A stretch of DNA of 64,000 bases from Tessaracoccus timonensis (GCF_900343145.1 NZ_LT996886.1:2418001-2482000); one strand, 5' to 3'. Counted from the first letter of the stretch, positions 9,234-22,494 are shown. Notes: generated by a model from the sequence alone, not told the origin. Program-made: numbers and translations.

Positions 9234-9797
9234 GTGGTTGCAGTTTCCACCAACGATCTCAAAAACGGCATGGTGCTCGACCTCGACGGTCAGCTCTGGC
9301 AAGTGACGTGGTTCCAGCACCACAAGCCTGGCAAGGGCAACACCGTCGTGCGCTCGAAGCTGAAGGCAGTCCTGTCGGGTAAGACCGTAGATAAAACGTT
9401 CAACGCTGACACCAAGGTGGAAATGGCGACGGTCGACCGGCGCGCGATGCAGTACCTCTACATCGACGGTTCCGACTACGTCTTCATGGACAACGACACC
9501 TACGATCAGATCTACGTTCCAGAAGTCACCGTCGGTGATGCCAAGGACTACATGCTGGAAAACCAGGAAGCCATCGTCGCGCTGCATGATGGCACCCCTC
9601 TCTTCGTGGAACTGCCCGCGTCGGTAGAACTCGAAATCACCTACACCGAGCCCGGCCTGCAGGGCGACCGCTCCACCGGTGGCACCAAGCCCGCCACCCT
9701 CGAAACCGGCAAGCAGATTCAGGTGCCCCTGTTCATCACCCAGGGCGAGCGCGTCAAGGTGGATACCCGCGACGGCTCCTACCTCGGCCGCGTCTGA
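9234..9797 (+). CDS. efp: Translation elongation factor P
   Basis: Elongation factor P rescues ribosomes stalled at polyproline. At 187 residues it has full length and three beta-barrel domains: KOW-like N-terminal domain (1-65), OB domain (about 66-128) and C-terminal domain ending [15 protein letters not shown]. The loop that enters the peptidyl-transferase centre reads KPGKGNT near residues 31-37, with a lysine at the position modified in other bacteria; no modification enzyme is visible nearby. The GTG start at 9234 gives the standard N-terminus. A TAGACT at 9187-9192 is a possible -10 element. nusB begins two bases after the stop. Confidence 0.95.
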   Translation: MVAVSTNDLKNGMVLDLDGQLWQVTWFQHHKPGKGNTVVRSKLKAVLSGKTVDKTFNADTKVEMATVDRRAMQYLYIDGSDYVFMDNDTYDQIYVPEVTVGDAKDYMLENQEAIVALHDGTPLFVELPASVELEITYTEPGLQGDRSTGGTKPATLETGKQIQVPLFITQGERVKVDTRDGSYLGRV

Positions 9798-9799
9798 CC

Positions 9800-10222
9800 G
9801 TGGCTGACGTCGATCCCCGTTTCTCGACGCAGACGAAGGCCCGCAAATCCGCGCTGGACATCCTGTTCCAGGCGGACGCGCGGGGCCTCAGTATTCGCGA
9901 TGTGCTGGAACAGCAGCGCGACCTCGCGGAGCATCCGCTGCGCGAACTCACCGTCGCCATCGTCGAAGGTGTGGCCGAACATCAACCAACCATCGATCAG
10001 CGCATTGCGGAGTGCTGCACGAACGGGTGGACGCTCGAGCGTATGCCACGAGTTGACCGCAATCTCGCCCGCATGGCCATTTTCGAGATCGACCACACGG
10101 ATACTCCCGACGCTGTCGTAGTGTCGGAGGTCATGGAGCTTGCTTCATGGCTGTCGACGAACGAGTCGCCAGCTTTCCTCAACGGCCTGCTCGGGCAGGC
10201 AGTGAGGACGACCGCCGAGTAA
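9800..10222 (+). CDS. nusB: Transcription antitermination factor NusB
   Basis: A 140-residue all-helical RNA-binding protein that pairs with NusE (S10) at boxA in rRNA leaders. Family blocks are present: KARKSALDILFQADARG near residues 11-27, RMPRVDRNLARMAIFEI near 79-95 and LASWLSTNESPAFLNGLLG near 113-131. GTG start, two bases after efp. The usual actinobacterial neighbours after nusB (pyrR, pyrB, pyrC) are absent; the truncated carA starts 16 bases downstream. Confidence 0.95.
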   Translation: MADVDPRFSTQTKARKSALDILFQADARGLSIRDVLEQQRDLAEHPLRELTVAIVEGVAEHQPTIDQRIAECCTNGWTLERMPRVDRNLARMAIFEIDHTDTPDAVVVSEVMELASWLSTNESPAFLNGLLGQAVRTTAE

Positions 10223-10238
10223 GGAACGGAAGGTGACC

Positions 10239-10690
10239 ATGCGCCCTGCATATCTCGTACTAGAAGACGGCCGAACGTTTCGAGGTTCGAGCTTCGGACG
10301 AGACCGAGAGGCGTATGGCCCGCTGAGGGCTTGCACCGCCATGGTCGGCTACCAGGAAGCCCTCACCGACCCCGACGCCGCAGGATCAATCCTCATGTTC
10401 ACCACGCCCCACATCGGCAACACTGGTTGGAACGACGAGGATTCCTGCTCGGAGCGCATCCAGGCCTCCGCAGTTGTCATTCGCGACATGGTCTCCAAGC
10501 CGTCAAACTTCCGCTCTACGAGAAGCTTCGAAGAGGCTCTCATGACCGACGACATCGTCGCCCTCACCGAGATCGACACTCGTGCGCTGATGCGTCACCT
10601 GAGCGACCATGGCCCCCTGTGGGGCGCCGTGACAACGCGCACCGATACCGACGCTGTCTTGGCCGAACTGCGCGCTCGAAAGGATGCCTG

Positions 10691-10691
<1 letters not shown>
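10239..10691 (+). CDS. carA: Carbamoyl-phosphate synthase small subunit, N-terminal domain only (no glutaminase domain)
   Basis: The 150-residue product matches only the N-terminal domain of Car[18 protein letters not shown] at 4-20, [17 protein letters not shown] near 35-51, [12 protein letters not shown] near 58, [15 protein letters not shown] near 86-100 and [16 protein letters not shown] near 110-125. Normal CarA is about 360-390 residues and continues into a class I glutamine amidotransferase domain with a Cys-His-Glu triad. Here the protein stops at RARKDA, and the TGA overlaps the carB ATG (TGATG). There is no room for the missing domain in any frame. It could support an ammonia-dependent synthase or be a decayed relic. 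ATG at 10239 is preferred over the GTG at 10233 because of the GGAAGG sequence upstream. Confidence 0.85.
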
Positions 10692-13980
<3,289 letters not shown>

Positions 13981-13984
<4 letters not shown>

Positions 13985-14910
13985 TGCGTACCAGCACCCA
14001 CCTGCTGCGCGACGGTTACCGGTTGCTTCGCCCACTGCTGCGGCGGTGGGATGCGGAGCGTGTGCAGGAGGCCGTCGTCAACGCACTCGGGGCGCTGGGC
14101 GCGCGGCGCAGCGCGGTCGAATCCAACCCTGTCACGGTGGCGGGTATCCAATTCCCGAATCGCGTCGGGCTGGCATCGGGCATCGATCGCGACGGCATCG
14201 CTGCCCGCGCCTGGGCCCATCTCGGGCTCGGCTATGCGGAGCTCGGCACCGTCACTGCCGAGCCGCACACAGCTGGAGGCACGCACGCACTCGGCTTTCA
14301 CAATGCCGGGGCCGAAGCTCTCGCCATGCGCCTTCGCGGGTACGGCATTGAGCGAGGGAACCGGGCGGCGGGAATCCCGTTCGGCGTGTCGATCGCGTGC
14401 AGCCAGGCGGTGACATGGTCGCACGCTGTCGACGACCTCGTCCGCGCTCTGCAGATGGCCGCTCCGGTTGCGGACTACGTCGCGCTCACGCTGGCTGATC
14501 CAGGAGCGCACCGGCCAACACCGTCGCTCGACAACGGTGATCTGGAGGGCGTTCTGAACGCGTTAGTCCGTGAGGCTGAGGAACTCGACGATCTCCCCAT
14601 CTTCGTGAGCGTGCCGTCCGACGTGGACGCCACTCGACTCGATGAGTTGCTCCGCATCATTTCTGGGGCTGGTGGAGCAGGCATCATCGCCGGGTCTCCC
14701 GGTGAGCGGAACACTGAGCGTGGGGTGAGGTTCGTCGATGACGTTGCTCGCAGCGTCGAGTTGCCGGTCGTAGGAGTCGGCGGCATCCTCACACCGCGTG
14801 ACGCCGCCCGCATGTTCGACGCCGGTGCCCAGCTCGTCCAGCTTTCCACGGGCCTCGCAGTCGAAGGCCCAGCCCTCGTGCGTGGCATCCATGAGTGGGG
14901 AGCTCGGTGA
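13981..14910 (+). CDS. PyrD-like (class 2 dihydroorotate dehydrogenase fold) protein lacking catalytic motifs
   Basis: A 309-residue protein aligned to class 2 PyrD at both ends: an N-terminal helix pair ([19 protein letters not shown]), [31 protein letters not shown], and the FMN phosphate-site end [20 protein letters not shown] plus [11 protein letters not shown]. The family's functional motifs are missing or changed. The active-site loop NxSSPNTPGL is replaced by [10 protein letters not shown], the lysine of VKIAPDL by serine (FVSVPSDV), AAGxDKDG by [13 protein letters not shown] by AGSPGE, and the PRLFR-INRMGFNN segment is shortened to GFHN. The frame is intact, so either it has a new role or it decayed recently. 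It lies in pyrD's usual place after carB. pyrF, often next, is absent. Confidence 0.75.
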
Positions 14911-15080
14911 CGGTGCTGAACACGTAAGAACACATTGTGCTGTTTGCGTGCGTGGCAGCATCCGAATTTTTTGGTGGGTGCTTCGCAAACAAGCCCTTTT
15001 CGCGCTAGCGTAGTTTTCTAAATCCACTTGATTCATTCATATCGAGTAGCAACCCTCGGGTAACAAGATTGGAGAAACCT

Positions 15081-15392
15081 ATGGCGATTCCTAAGCTCAG
15101 CAGTGAGCAGCTCGCGGCTGCCCGCGCCTCGGCCACTGAAGCGCGCCGCGTCCGTGCGGAGCTCAAGGAGCAGGTCAAGAAGCAGGAACTCTCGTTTACC
15201 GAGGCACTCGCCAAAGCCAAGGGTGACGAGGTGCTCTCCCGTATCAAGGTGGTCGACTTGTTGCGAGCCGTGCCGCGCGTGGGCATCACCCGCGCCACTG
15301 AGATTCTTGAACGTGCGGACATCGCGGTGAACCGCCGAATTCGCGGGCTCGGCCATCATCAAATTGATCGTCTGGAGCAGCTGCTTCGCTGA
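15081..15392 (+). CDS. mihF: Actinobacterial integration host factor MihF
   Basis: A 103-residue DNA-binding nucleoid protein of the mycobacterial IHF type (not the HU/IHF fold). The C-terminal part contains the helix-hairpin-helix-like S13-related segment LLRAVPRVGITRATEIL and ends RIRGLGHHQIDRLEQLL. ATG at 15081 is preceded by TTGGAGAA; an in-frame start 12 bases upstream has no better site. The 170-base gap before it probably holds its promoter, since the AT content rises there (ATTTTTTGG at 14967-14975). Known to activate transcription and shape the nucleoid; located next to gmk as in many actinobacteria. Confidence 0.9.
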   Translation: MAIPKLSSEQLAAARASATEARRVRAELKEQVKKQELSFTEALAKAKGDEVLSRIKVVDLLRAVPRVGITRATEILERADIAVNRRIRGLGHHQIDRLEQLLR

Positions 15393-15410
15393 GGCAACTA
15401 TGCTGAAGCA

Positions 15411-15965
15411 ATGACCCCCGCTCAGCTCTGGATCATCTCCGGGCCTAGCGCGGTGGGCAAAGGCACCGTCTGCGCCCGCCTGCGTTCCCTTCACGATGAA
15501 CCGTTCTATTCCGTATCGTGTACCACCCGTGAGCCCAGGCCTGGGGAAATCCCAGGCGAGAGCTATCACTTTGTCAGCGACGAGCAATTTGATGCACTTA
15601 TCAGTGATGATCAACTGCTCGAGTGGGCAACCGTGCACGGCACGCACCGCTACGGAACCCCGCGCGTGCCTGTCGAAGAAGCCATCGCCGCCGGTCGACA
15701 CGTCGTTTTAGAGATCGATCTGCAGGGGGCCAGGCAGGTCAAGGCACATATGCCTGATGCGCAGCTCGTGTTCCTAGAGCCACCGTCGTGGGATGAATTA
15801 GTGCGACGCCTCGTGGGGCGTGGCACGGAAGACGAGGCCACCCGCGCCCGTCGGCTCGACACCGCCAAGCTGGAACTCGCCTGCGTGGAGGAAGCGGATC
15901 ACCGCATCGTCAACGCGTCGGTCGAGGAAACCGTCGATCATTTGGTAGCATTGCTTGGATTGTGA
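15411..15965 (+). CDS. gmk: Guanylate kinase
   Basis: Phosphorylates GMP to GDP. A 184-residue product with the P-loop GPSAVGKGT (residues 11-19), the GMP-binding block SVSCTTREPRPGEIPGESYH (near 38-57), LLEWATVHGTHRYGTP (near 77-92) and the VLEIDLQGARQVK segment (near 103-115). It is on the short side for the family, as in other actinobacteria. Spaced 18 bases after mihF and 26 bases before rpoZ. Confidence 0.95.
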   Translation: MTPAQLWIISGPSAVGKGTVCARLRSLHDEPFYSVSCTTREPRPGEIPGESYHFVSDEQFDALISDDQLLEWATVHGTHRYGTPRVPVEEAIAAGRHVVLEIDLQGARQVKAHMPDAQLVFLEPPSWDELVRRLVGRGTEDEATRARRLDTAKLELACVEEADHRIVNASVEETVDHLVALLGL

Positions 15966-15991
15966 TCAGCCCCAAGTAGAAGGTCACCTCA

Positions 15992-16345
15992 TTGAACACC
16001 CTTGAAGGAATTACTAACCCGCCCGTTGACGAGCTGCTCGAGCACGTCGATTCCAAATACCGTCTCGTCCTGTTCGCCGCGAAGCGTGCACGTCAGATCA
16101 ACGCGTACTACTCCCAGCTTGGCGAGGGGCTTCTGGAGAACGTGGGGCCGCTGGTGTCGGCCGCGCCAGAAGACAAGCCTCTCAGCATCGCGTTACGCGA
16201 AATCAATGAGGGTTTGCTGCAGCACAGCGAGTTCGACCCCGAAACAGAACCCGCAGTGGTGCCTGCCGATGATCTCACCTCGTTCGACTTTGTGAACCCC
16301 TTCGACGAAGGCGACGCCGAGCAGAGCACGGACGCGGACGCCTGA
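15992..16345 (+). CDS. rpoZ: RNA polymerase omega subunit
   Basis: A 117-residue omega subunit, which helps fold and recruit beta-prime. Conserved segment: [20 protein letters not shown] near 7-26, then [18 protein letters not shown] near 30-47. The acidic C-terminal tail is variable in this family. The start is a TTG at 15992 with AGAAGG upstream; no ATG or GTG precedes the conserved block in frame. In many actinobacteria coaBC (dfp) lies between rpoZ and metK, but here metK follows directly. Confidence 0.92.
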   Translation: MNTLEGITNPPVDELLEHVDSKYRLVLFAAKRARQINAYYSQLGEGLLENVGPLVSAAPEDKPLSIALREINEGLLQHSEFDPETEPAVVPADDLTSFDFVNPFDEGDAEQSTDADA

Positions 16346-16451
16346 TCCCTTCGGGACACGAATGATTTCCCGGTATCCGGCCGGGTTAGGCGGCTTGTTG
16401 CCGCCGCAAAAAACCACTGAGCGGCTTGTCGCCGCAGAAGGAGCTCACTTC
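16346..16451 (+). promoter_or_regulatory. Structured leader of metK (hairpins; possible SAM-responsive or attenuator RNA)
   Basis: Between the rpoZ stop and metK are small hairpins in series. TCC-CTTCG-GGA lies at 16346-16356. GGCGGC-TTGTT-GCCGCC (16389-16405) is followed closely by AAAAAA. GCGGC-TTGTC-GCCGC (16421-16435) abuts the AAGGAG ribosome-binding site (16438-16443). The two GCGGC hairpins are near-copies of each other, and the second could hide the ribosome-binding site. metK is a classic target of SAM riboswitches, but I cannot match this to a named class by eye. Confidence 0.4.
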
Positions 16452-17642
16452 ATGAGCCGTCTATTCACTTCCGAATCGGTGACGGAAGGTCACCCGGATA
16501 AAATCGCAGATTCCATTTCCGACGCCGTCCTCGACGCGCTCCTGACCCACGACCAAAGCGCACGGGTGGCCGTCGAGACACTCATCACCACTGGTTTGGT
16601 GGTGGTGGCGGGCGAAGTCACCACACAGGCCTACGCCAACGTCGCCGACATCGTGCGGGAACGCGTTACAGAAATTGGCTATAACTCTTCCAACGTCGGC
16701 TTCGACGGCGCCTCATGCGGCGTCTCAGTGGCCATCGGATCCCAGTCACCAGACATCGCCCAGGGCGTCGACAACGCGTGGGAAGCCCGACTGGGAGACG
16801 CTGAGGCGTACGCGAAACAAGGCGCTGGCGACCAGGGGCTGATGTTCGGGTACGCCTGCAACGAGACCGCGACGCTCATGCCGCAGCCCATCGACATCGC
16901 GCACCGCCTCGCAGAGCGCTTGGCAGAGGTGCGCAAGACGGAAGAGCTGCCCTACCTCCGTCCTGATGGCAAAACCCAGGTGACGGTGCGCTACGACGAT
17001 GACGGCAAGCCTGCCGGCGTCGACACCGTCGTTGTCTCCACCCAGCACCACCCCGACGCCGACCTCGAATCGCGCATTCGTCCCGACATCGAGCGCCTCG
17101 TCATCGCCCCCGTGCTCGAGCGCTATGGCTACGGCACGTCTGCGCCGCGCATCCTCGTGAACCCCACCGGCAAGTTCGTGATTGGTGGGCCCATGAGCGA
17201 TGCCGGACTCACCGGCCGCAAGATCATCGTCGACACCTATGGCGGCATGGCTCGCCACGGTGGAGGCGCCTTCTCCGGCAAGGACCCGTCGAAGGTCGAC
17301 CGCTCTGCCGCCTACGCACTGCGTTGGGTGGCCAAGAATGTGGTCGCCGCTGGACTGGCAGACAAGGTTGAGGCGCAGCTCGCGTACGCGATCGGCAAGG
17401 CCGAACCCATGGGGTTCTACATCGACACCTTCGGCACGGGCGCCGTTCCCGAGGCGCAGATTGAGCAAGCCGTGCTCGACGTGTTCGACCTGCGGCCTGC
17501 CGCGATCATCCACGACTTGGACCTGCTGCGTCCCATCTACTCGGACGTGTGCGTCTACGGGCACTTCGGACGCGAGATTCCGGCGGCGACGTGGGAGCGC
17601 ACCGATCGTGCCGAGCAGCTGGCGGCGGCGGTCAAGGGCTAG
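16452..17642 (+). CDS. metK: S-adenosylmethionine synthetase
   Basis: Forms SAM from methionine and ATP. The 396-residue protein starts [20 protein letters not shown], the family N-terminus with the ATP-binding histidine. Further blocks: [16 protein letters not shown] near 117-132 and the [20 protein letters not shown]-loop-like segment near 272-290. ATG at 16452 follows AAGGAG. With metH, metX and metW in the same window the methionine cycle is well represented. Confidence 0.96.
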   Translation: MSRLFTSESVTEGHPDKIADSISDAVLDALLTHDQSARVAVETLITTGLVVVAGEVTTQAYANVADIVRERVTEIGYNSSNVGFDGASCGVSVAIGSQSPDIAQGVDNAWEARLGDAEAYAKQGAGDQGLMFGYACNETATLMPQPIDIAHRLAERLAEVRKTEELPYLRPDGKTQVTVRYDDDGKPAGVDTVVVSTQHHPDADLESRIRPDIERLVIAPVLERYGYGTSAPRILVNPTGKFVIGGPMSDAGLTGRKIIVDTYGGMARHGGGAFSGKDPSKVDRSAAYALRWVAKNVVAAGLADKVEAQLAYAIGKAEPMGFYIDTFGTGAVPEAQIEQAVLDVFDLRPAAIIHDLDLLRPIYSDVCVYGHFGREIPAATWERTDRAEQLAAAVKG

Positions 17643-17647
17643 CTCGA

Positions 17648-19600
17648 ATGTCTCTCCCGCTGGTTGAGGCGCCGGGGCTGACGGTGGCGCGCGTCGCCGT
17701 CGACACTCCGTTGGCTCACCTCGACCGGCTCTTCGATTACGCCATCCCGCCTTCTCTCGAAGATCAGGTGGTGCCCGGTTGCCGAGTGAAGGTCCGCTTC
17801 GCTGGGCTGCTGCGCGACGGGTGGGTCGTCGAAGTGGGGGAGAGCAGCGCCTTCGACGGTGAACTCGAACGCGTATCGAAAGTAGTGTCCTCCGAACCCG
17901 TGCTGACGGCTGCGACGCACAAGCTCGTCCGGGCAGTGGCCGACCATTACGCGGGCGTGTGGTGGGATGTGGCCCGGCTCGCGATCCCTCCGAGGCATTC
18001 CACGACGGAGAAGGCGCCGCAGCGCGCCTGGCCGCAACCCACGCTGCCGGACACCGCGAGCGTTCTTGAGCAGTACCCTGCCGGCGACGGGTTCCTGGCA
18101 GCCCTCCGCGAGGGTGGGGCTCCGCGGGCACACTGGCAGGCGGCACCCGTCGCGGCGCCTGGGGATGCCATTGATGGAGCCATTGAGGCGGCCGCGGCGT
18201 GCCTCGAATCGCAGCGCGACGTCGTCATCGTGGTGCCGACTGCGCGCGCACTCGAAGATGCGCTGCCCCGGCTGCGGGATGCCTTCGGAACGCAAGCGGT
18301 GGCGATCCTCTCGTCGGATCAGGGACGCGGCCCGCGGTACCGCAACTACCTGGCACTCACCCGTGGTGAGGCCCACATCGTCGTCGGCACGCGCAGCGCC
18401 GTGTTCGCTCCCGTGCAGCGTCCTGGCCTGCTCATCATCCTGGACGAAGGCAGCGATCACCACGTCGAGCAACGCTCCCCGTATTTCCACGCCCGCACTG
18501 TCGCCATCCTGCGGGCGTCGCTCGAACGATGTGCGTTGATGCTCGTCGGACACGCCCGCTCGGTGGACGCGCAAGCACTCATCGAACGCGGCTGGATGCA
18601 CGAGATCCGGCTCGCTCCCACCGAACTGCGTCGCTTCGTTCCGCAGATGCGCACCATCAGCGACGAGGACCGTCACCGCGATCCCACCGCGGCCAAGCTG
18701 CGCATCCCGTCCACCGCCTTTCAGTTCCTGCGCGCCCAGCTTCCTGAGGGGCCGGTGCTGGTGCAGGTGCCGATGCGCGGGCACTCTGCGGCACTGGCCT
18801 GCGAGCGCTGCCGAAACCTCGCTAGATGTCCTCAGTGCGAGTCCATGCTGCGGGCCCGCCGAGCCAACGAGCCTGTGTGCGGCATGTGTGGATTTCGCCC
18901 CGTCCGCTGGGAGTGTCGGACATGTCACGCGACGCAGCTGCGCACCCCGCTGCCGGGAGCGACGCGCACCGCAGAAGAGCTTGCCCGCGCCTTCCCTGGC
19001 GTGCTCTCACTCAATAGCTCTGCTGAGCGGATGCGTGACGAAGCGCCCAACGAGCCCGCGATCGTCGTCGCAACCCCCGGCGCCGAGCCACGCGTCAGCG
19101 GTGGATACTCCGGACTGCTCATCCTGGATGCCGACGCGACACTGATCCGGGCTGATGTGCGGGCTCCCGAGGAAGCTATCCGACGGTGGACCAACGCACT
19201 CGCTCTCGTGCGGCCCCCAGCGGATAACGGGCGGGCGTTGATCGTCGGAGCACATCTGCACCCGGCTGTCCAGGCGATGGCGCGCTGCGACGCCGTCGGA
19301 TTCGCGGCTCGCGAGCTCGTGGAACGCCAGGACGCTCGGTTGTCGCCTGCGGTGAGGATGGCGCGTGTCACGGGAGAGTCCGACGCGGTGCGCGCCTTCC
19401 TCGGCAACGCGTCGTGGGACGGTGCGGAGGTGCTGGGCCCCACCGAAGTAGGCCACGAACAGTGGGCGGCCCTGCTGCGCGCTGATATGGCGAACGGGCG
19501 CGAGTTCATTGCCCAAGTGAAATCCGCTGCGGCGATTCGGTCGGCGAAGAAGCAGGGCGGGGTGCTGAATTATCAGGTCGACCCTAAGGTGATGGCATGA
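17648..19600 (+). CDS. priA: PriA-like primosomal protein N', ATPase motifs lost
   Basis: A 650-residue PriA homologue. The N-terminal 3'-DNA-end binding domain (about 7-110, RLFDYAIPPSLEDQV and PGCRVKVRFAGL) and the eight zinc-binding cysteines in four pairs are kept (CERCRNLARCPQC near 395, CGMCGFRPVRWECRTC near 422). The helicase Walker A (GxGKT) is absent: the region before DVVIVVPTARALEDALPRL near 195 has no such loop, and the DEEH box reads DEGS (near 270). This P-loop-less form is known across actinobacteria, where the protein is thought to act structurally in replication restart. ATG at 17648; ends with an ATGA overlap with fmt. Confidence 0.88.
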   Translation: MSLPLVEAPGLTVARVAVDTPLAHLDRLFDYAIPPSLEDQVVPGCRVKVRFAGLLRDGWVVEVGESSAFDGELERVSKVVSSEPVLTAATHKLVRAVADHYAGVWWDVARLAIPPRHSTTEKAPQRAWPQPTLPDTASVLEQYPAGDGFLAALREGGAPRAHWQAAPVAAPGDAIDGAIEAAAACLESQRDVVIVVPTARALEDALPRLRDAFGTQAVAILSSDQGRGPRYRNYLALTRGEAHIVVGTRSAVFAPVQRPGLLIILDEGSDHHVEQRSPYFHARTVAILRASLERCALMLVGHARSVDAQALIERGWMHEIRLAPTELRRFVPQMRTISDEDRHRDPTAAKLRIPSTAFQFLRAQLPEGPVLVQVPMRGHSAALACERCRNLARCPQCESMLRARRANEPVCGMCGFRPVRWECRTCHATQLRTPLPGATRTAEELARAFPGVLSLNSSAERMRDEAPNEPAIVVATPGAEPRVSGGYSGLLILDADATLIRADVRAPEEAIRRWTNALALVRPPADNGRALIVGAHLHPAVQAMARCDAVGFAARELVERQDARLSPAVRMARVTGESDAVRAFLGNASWDGAEVLGPTEVGHEQWAALLRADMANGREFIAQVKSAAAIRSAKKQGGVLNYQVDPKVMA

Positions 19601-20505
19601 GAATCGTATTTGCGGGAACCCCCGACGTTGCCGTGCCCTCGCTCGACGCGCTCGTGCAGTCGTCGCACGAGGTTGTTGGCGTCGTCACTCGCCCAGACGC
19701 GCCGGCCGGGCGCGGACGCAAGCTCACCCCTTCGCCGGTGGCTGCGCGCGCCGAGGAGCTCGAGCTTCCCGTGCTGAAGCCCGTTCACCCGCGCGACGAG
19801 GAGTTCCAGACGGCGCTGCGCGCGCTCGAGCCCGACGCGTGCGCGGTGGTGGCCTACGGTGCGCTGCTGCCGCAGTCGGCTCTCGATATTCCTGCTGAGG
19901 GCTGGATCAACCTGCACTTCTCAGTGCTCCCGCGCTGGCGAGGCGCCGCACCAGTCCAGCGCGCGGTCATGGCGGGTGACAATGAGACGGGCACCACTTG
20001 TTTTCGTATTGTCCCGGCACTGGATGCGGGGCCGATCTTCGACGTGGAACGCCACCCCATGCCTGAAGCGACGGCCGGTGAATTGCTGGCGCAGCTGGCT
20101 GACTCGGGCGCGGCACAGCTCGTGAGGGTCATGGATGCCATTGCCCAAGGCGCGAAGCCCGAGGAACAGCCAAGCGACGGGACCACCGTCGCATCGAAGC
20201 TCACGGTTGATGAGGCGCGGATCGACTTTCATCGTCCGGCAGAGGACGTGCGCAATCACGTGCTCGGCTGCTCGCCCGACCCGGGGGCGTGGTGCATGGA
20301 CGGCGACGCCCGCTTGAAGATATTTCGTGCTCGGCTCGCCCCTGACGTGGAGGCTGAGCCCGGGACGTTGGTGGTGACGAAGCGCCAGGCCTTCGTCGGC
20401 TGTGGCGAGGGCGCCGTCGAGCTCCTCGAGGTGCAGGCCTCCGGCAAGCGACGTATGGCGGCCATCGACTGGGCGCGCGGCAAGGGCCAGGGCGAGCTTC
20501 GATGA
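19597..20505 (+). CDS. fmt: Methionyl-tRNA formyltransferase
   Basis: Formylates initiator Met-tRNA using 10-formyl-THF. The 302-residue protein has MRIVFAGTPDVAVPSLDAL at the start, the catalytic Asn-His-Asp region around NLHFSVLPRWRGAAPVQRAV (near 107-126) and GDNETGTTCFRI (near 127-138), and the C-terminal OB-like domain. ATGA overlaps both with priA upstream and rsmB downstream. Confidence 0.95.
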   Translation: MRIVFAGTPDVAVPSLDALVQSSHEVVGVVTRPDAPAGRGRKLTPSPVAARAEELELPVLKPVHPRDEEFQTALRALEPDACAVVAYGALLPQSALDIPAEGWINLHFSVLPRWRGAAPVQRAVMAGDNETGTTCFRIVPALDAGPIFDVERHPMPEATAGELLAQLADSGAAQLVRVMDAIAQGAKPEEQPSDGTTVASKLTVDEARIDFHRPAEDVRNHVLGCSPDPGAWCMDGDARLKIFRARLAPDVEAEPGTLVVTKRQAFVGCGEGAVELLEVQASGKRRMAAIDWARGKGQGELR

Positions 20506-21803
20506 GCCGCGCGATTGCGTTCGATGTTCTACGGGACGTGACCGCGAATGATGCGTACGCGAACCTTGCGCTCGCCAAACGGCTTGCCACCGCTGAACTC
20601 AGCACCAGGGACGCCGCCTTCGTCACCGAACTTGTGAGCGGCACGTGCCGTTTCATGGGCACGTACGACGTGATCATTGCGATGGCCGGTAACCGGAAGC
20701 TCAGCAGCCTGCAGCCGGCCGTCGTCGACGTGCTGCGGCTGGGAGCCCATCAGCTACTCAGTATGCGGATTCCTCCTCACGCTGCTGTCGGCCAGACGGT
20801 GGAACTCGCGAAGTCGAGGATTGGCAAACGCGTGGGTGGGGTAGTGAACGCTATTTTGCGCAAAATCTCCGCGCGCACGCTGGACGAGTGGACCGACCTG
20901 GCCGCCAAGGGCAAGGACTGGGCGGCAGCCGCGGCGCTTCGCGGGCATCACCCCGAGTGGGTGGCGAGGGCACTCGCAGACGTGCTGCCCAGCGGGGAAC
21001 TCGAGGATGCGTTGCGCGCCAACAACCTCGCGCCGGTGCCGACGCTCGTCGTGCGGCCTGGACTGGCCGAGGTCGATGAACTCGACGGCACGCCATGCAG
21101 CTACTCGCCATTCGGCGCCGTGCGGGAAGGCGACCCGTCGGACGTTCCGGCTGTGCTTGAAGGGCGCGCCGGTGTGCAAGACGAGGGGTCACAGCTGATG
21201 GCCCTTGCCCTCACCCGTGCGGAGGCGCCGTCGGGGCCGTGGCTCGACATGTGCGCAGGCCCGGGCGGGAAGGCCGCGCTCCTGGCAGGGCTGGCGAGGC
21301 AGCGCGGTACGTGGCTGCTGGCTAGTGAGGCGCACGAGCACCGCGCCCAACTCGTCCAACGTGCCGTGGCGTGCTACGGCGACGTACCCGTCACGACGGC
21401 CGACGGAACCCGCCCGGCGTGGGCGCCACGAAGCTTCGCACGCGTCATGGTGGACGTGCCGTGCAGCGGATTGGGCGCGTTGCGCAGACGACCGGAATCA
21501 CGCTGGCGCCGCACCGAGCAAGATGTGCTCGAATTGCAGCCCCTGCAGAGAGCGCTACTCAACAGTGGATTGGAATCGGCGATGCCCGGTGGTGTCGTCG
21601 CCTACGTGACGTGTTCCCCGCACCGTGCGGAAACCAGGGCCATCGTGCACGATGTACTGGCGAGCTTCCCCGACGTGGATCTGCTCGACGCCCCAAACCT
21701 ATTGCCAGAGGTGCCCGACTGCGCGGACGGGTCGTTCGTGCAGTTGTGGCCGCACCGACACGGCACCGACGCCATGTTCCTCGCCCTCATGCGTCGCCGA
21801 TAG
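20502..21803 (+). CDS. rsmB: 16S rRNA (cytosine-967-C5) methyltransferase-like protein (RsmB/Fmu)
   Basis: A 433-residue protein with an N-terminal NusB-like RNA-binding domain (about 1-140, starting [20 protein letters not shown]) and a C-terminal Rossmann SAM domain. The SAM loop is [15 protein letters not shown] near residues 250-264. Both m5C catalytic cysteines are present: [18 protein letters not shown] near 318-335 and [10 protein letters not shown] near 369-378. ATGA overlap with fmt, 10 bases before rpe. Confidence 0.93.
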   Translation: MSRAIAFDVLRDVTANDAYANLALAKRLATAELSTRDAAFVTELVSGTCRFMGTYDVIIAMAGNRKLSSLQPAVVDVLRLGAHQLLSMRIPPHAAVGQTVELAKSRIGKRVGGVVNAILRKISARTLDEWTDLAAKGKDWAAAAALRGHHPEWVARALADVLPSGELEDALRANNLAPVPTLVVRPGLAEVDELDGTPCSYSPFGAVREGDPSDVPAVLEGRAGVQDEGSQLMALALTRAEAPSGPWLDMCAGPGGKAALLAGLARQRGTWLLASEAHEHRAQLVQRAVACYGDVPVTTADGTRPAWAPRSFARVMVDVPCSGLGALRRRPESRWRRTEQDVLELQPLQRALLNSGLESAMPGGVVAYVTCSPHRAETRAIVHDVLASFPDVDLLDAPNLLPEVPDCADGSFVQLWPHRHGTDAMFLALMRRR

Positions 21804-21813
21804 ACTGCGGGGC

Positions 21814-22473
21814 ATGGACCTCCAGATCACCCCGAGCATTCTGAACGCAGACCTCGCCAACCTCGCTGCCGAGGTGTCTCGCATCTCCCATGCGGACATG
21901 GTGCACGTCGACGTGATGGACGGGCATTTCGTCCCCAACCTCACATTTGGCCTGCCCGTGGTCGAATCGCTGCTGCGCCACACTGAGCTTCCCATCGATA
22001 TGCACCTCATGATCGAGGCACCGGACCGTTGGGCGCCTGCCTACGCGGAGGCTGGGGCCACGTCGGTGACGTTCCACATCGAGGCCGCGAAGGCCCCGGT
22101 GCGCCTGGCGAGGGAGCTGCGCCGACTGGGGGCCCGCTCCTCGGCGGCGCTGAACCCGGCCACGCCGGTCGAGATGGTGGAGGACATGCTCGACGAGGTG
22201 GACATGGTGCTGCTCATGACCGTCGAGCCCGGCTTCGGTGGGCAGAAGTTCCTCGACATGGTGCTGCCGAAGATTCGCCGCCTGCGCAAGACCATCGGTG
22301 ATCGCGACATCTCTATTCAGGTCGACGGCGGGGTGTCCGTCGAAACCATCGAACGCTGCGCAGAGGCCGGGGCGAACGTGTTCGTCGCCGGGTCTGCGGT
22401 GTACCGCGAAGATGACTGCGACGCGATGATCGATCAGCTGCGCGCTCTCGCCACAGCCAAGGCCACCGTCTGA
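21814..22473 (+). CDS. rpe: Ribulose-phosphate 3-epimerase
   Basis: Interconverts ribulose 5-phosphate and xylulose 5-phosphate in the pentose phosphate pathway. The 219-residue TIM barrel shows [13 protein letters not shown] at 5-17, the metal-ligand block [18 protein letters not shown] near 29-46, DMHLMIEAP near 66-74, [19 protein letters not shown] near 139-157 and [20 protein letters not shown] near 170-189. ATG at 21814 after GCGGGGC; longer in-frame extensions lie within rsmB. Confidence 0.95.
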   Translation: MDLQITPSILNADLANLAAEVSRISHADMVHVDVMDGHFVPNLTFGLPVVESLLRHTELPIDMHLMIEAPDRWAPAYAEAGATSVTFHIEAAKAPVRLARELRRLGARSSAALNPATPVEMVEDMLDEVDMVLLMTVEPGFGGQKFLDMVLPKIRRLRKTIGDRDISIQVDGGVSVETIERCAEAGANVFVAGSAVYREDDCDAMIDQLRALATAKATV

Positions 22474-22494
22474 GCAGAACCCGGCAAGCTGCGG

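Noticed and set aside
16746-18928. Long minus-strand open frames opposite metK and priA
   Set aside because: They are antisense shadows of high-GC coding sequence: no ribosome-binding sites, low-complexity Arg/His/Gly content and no motifs, while the plus-strand genes are clear.
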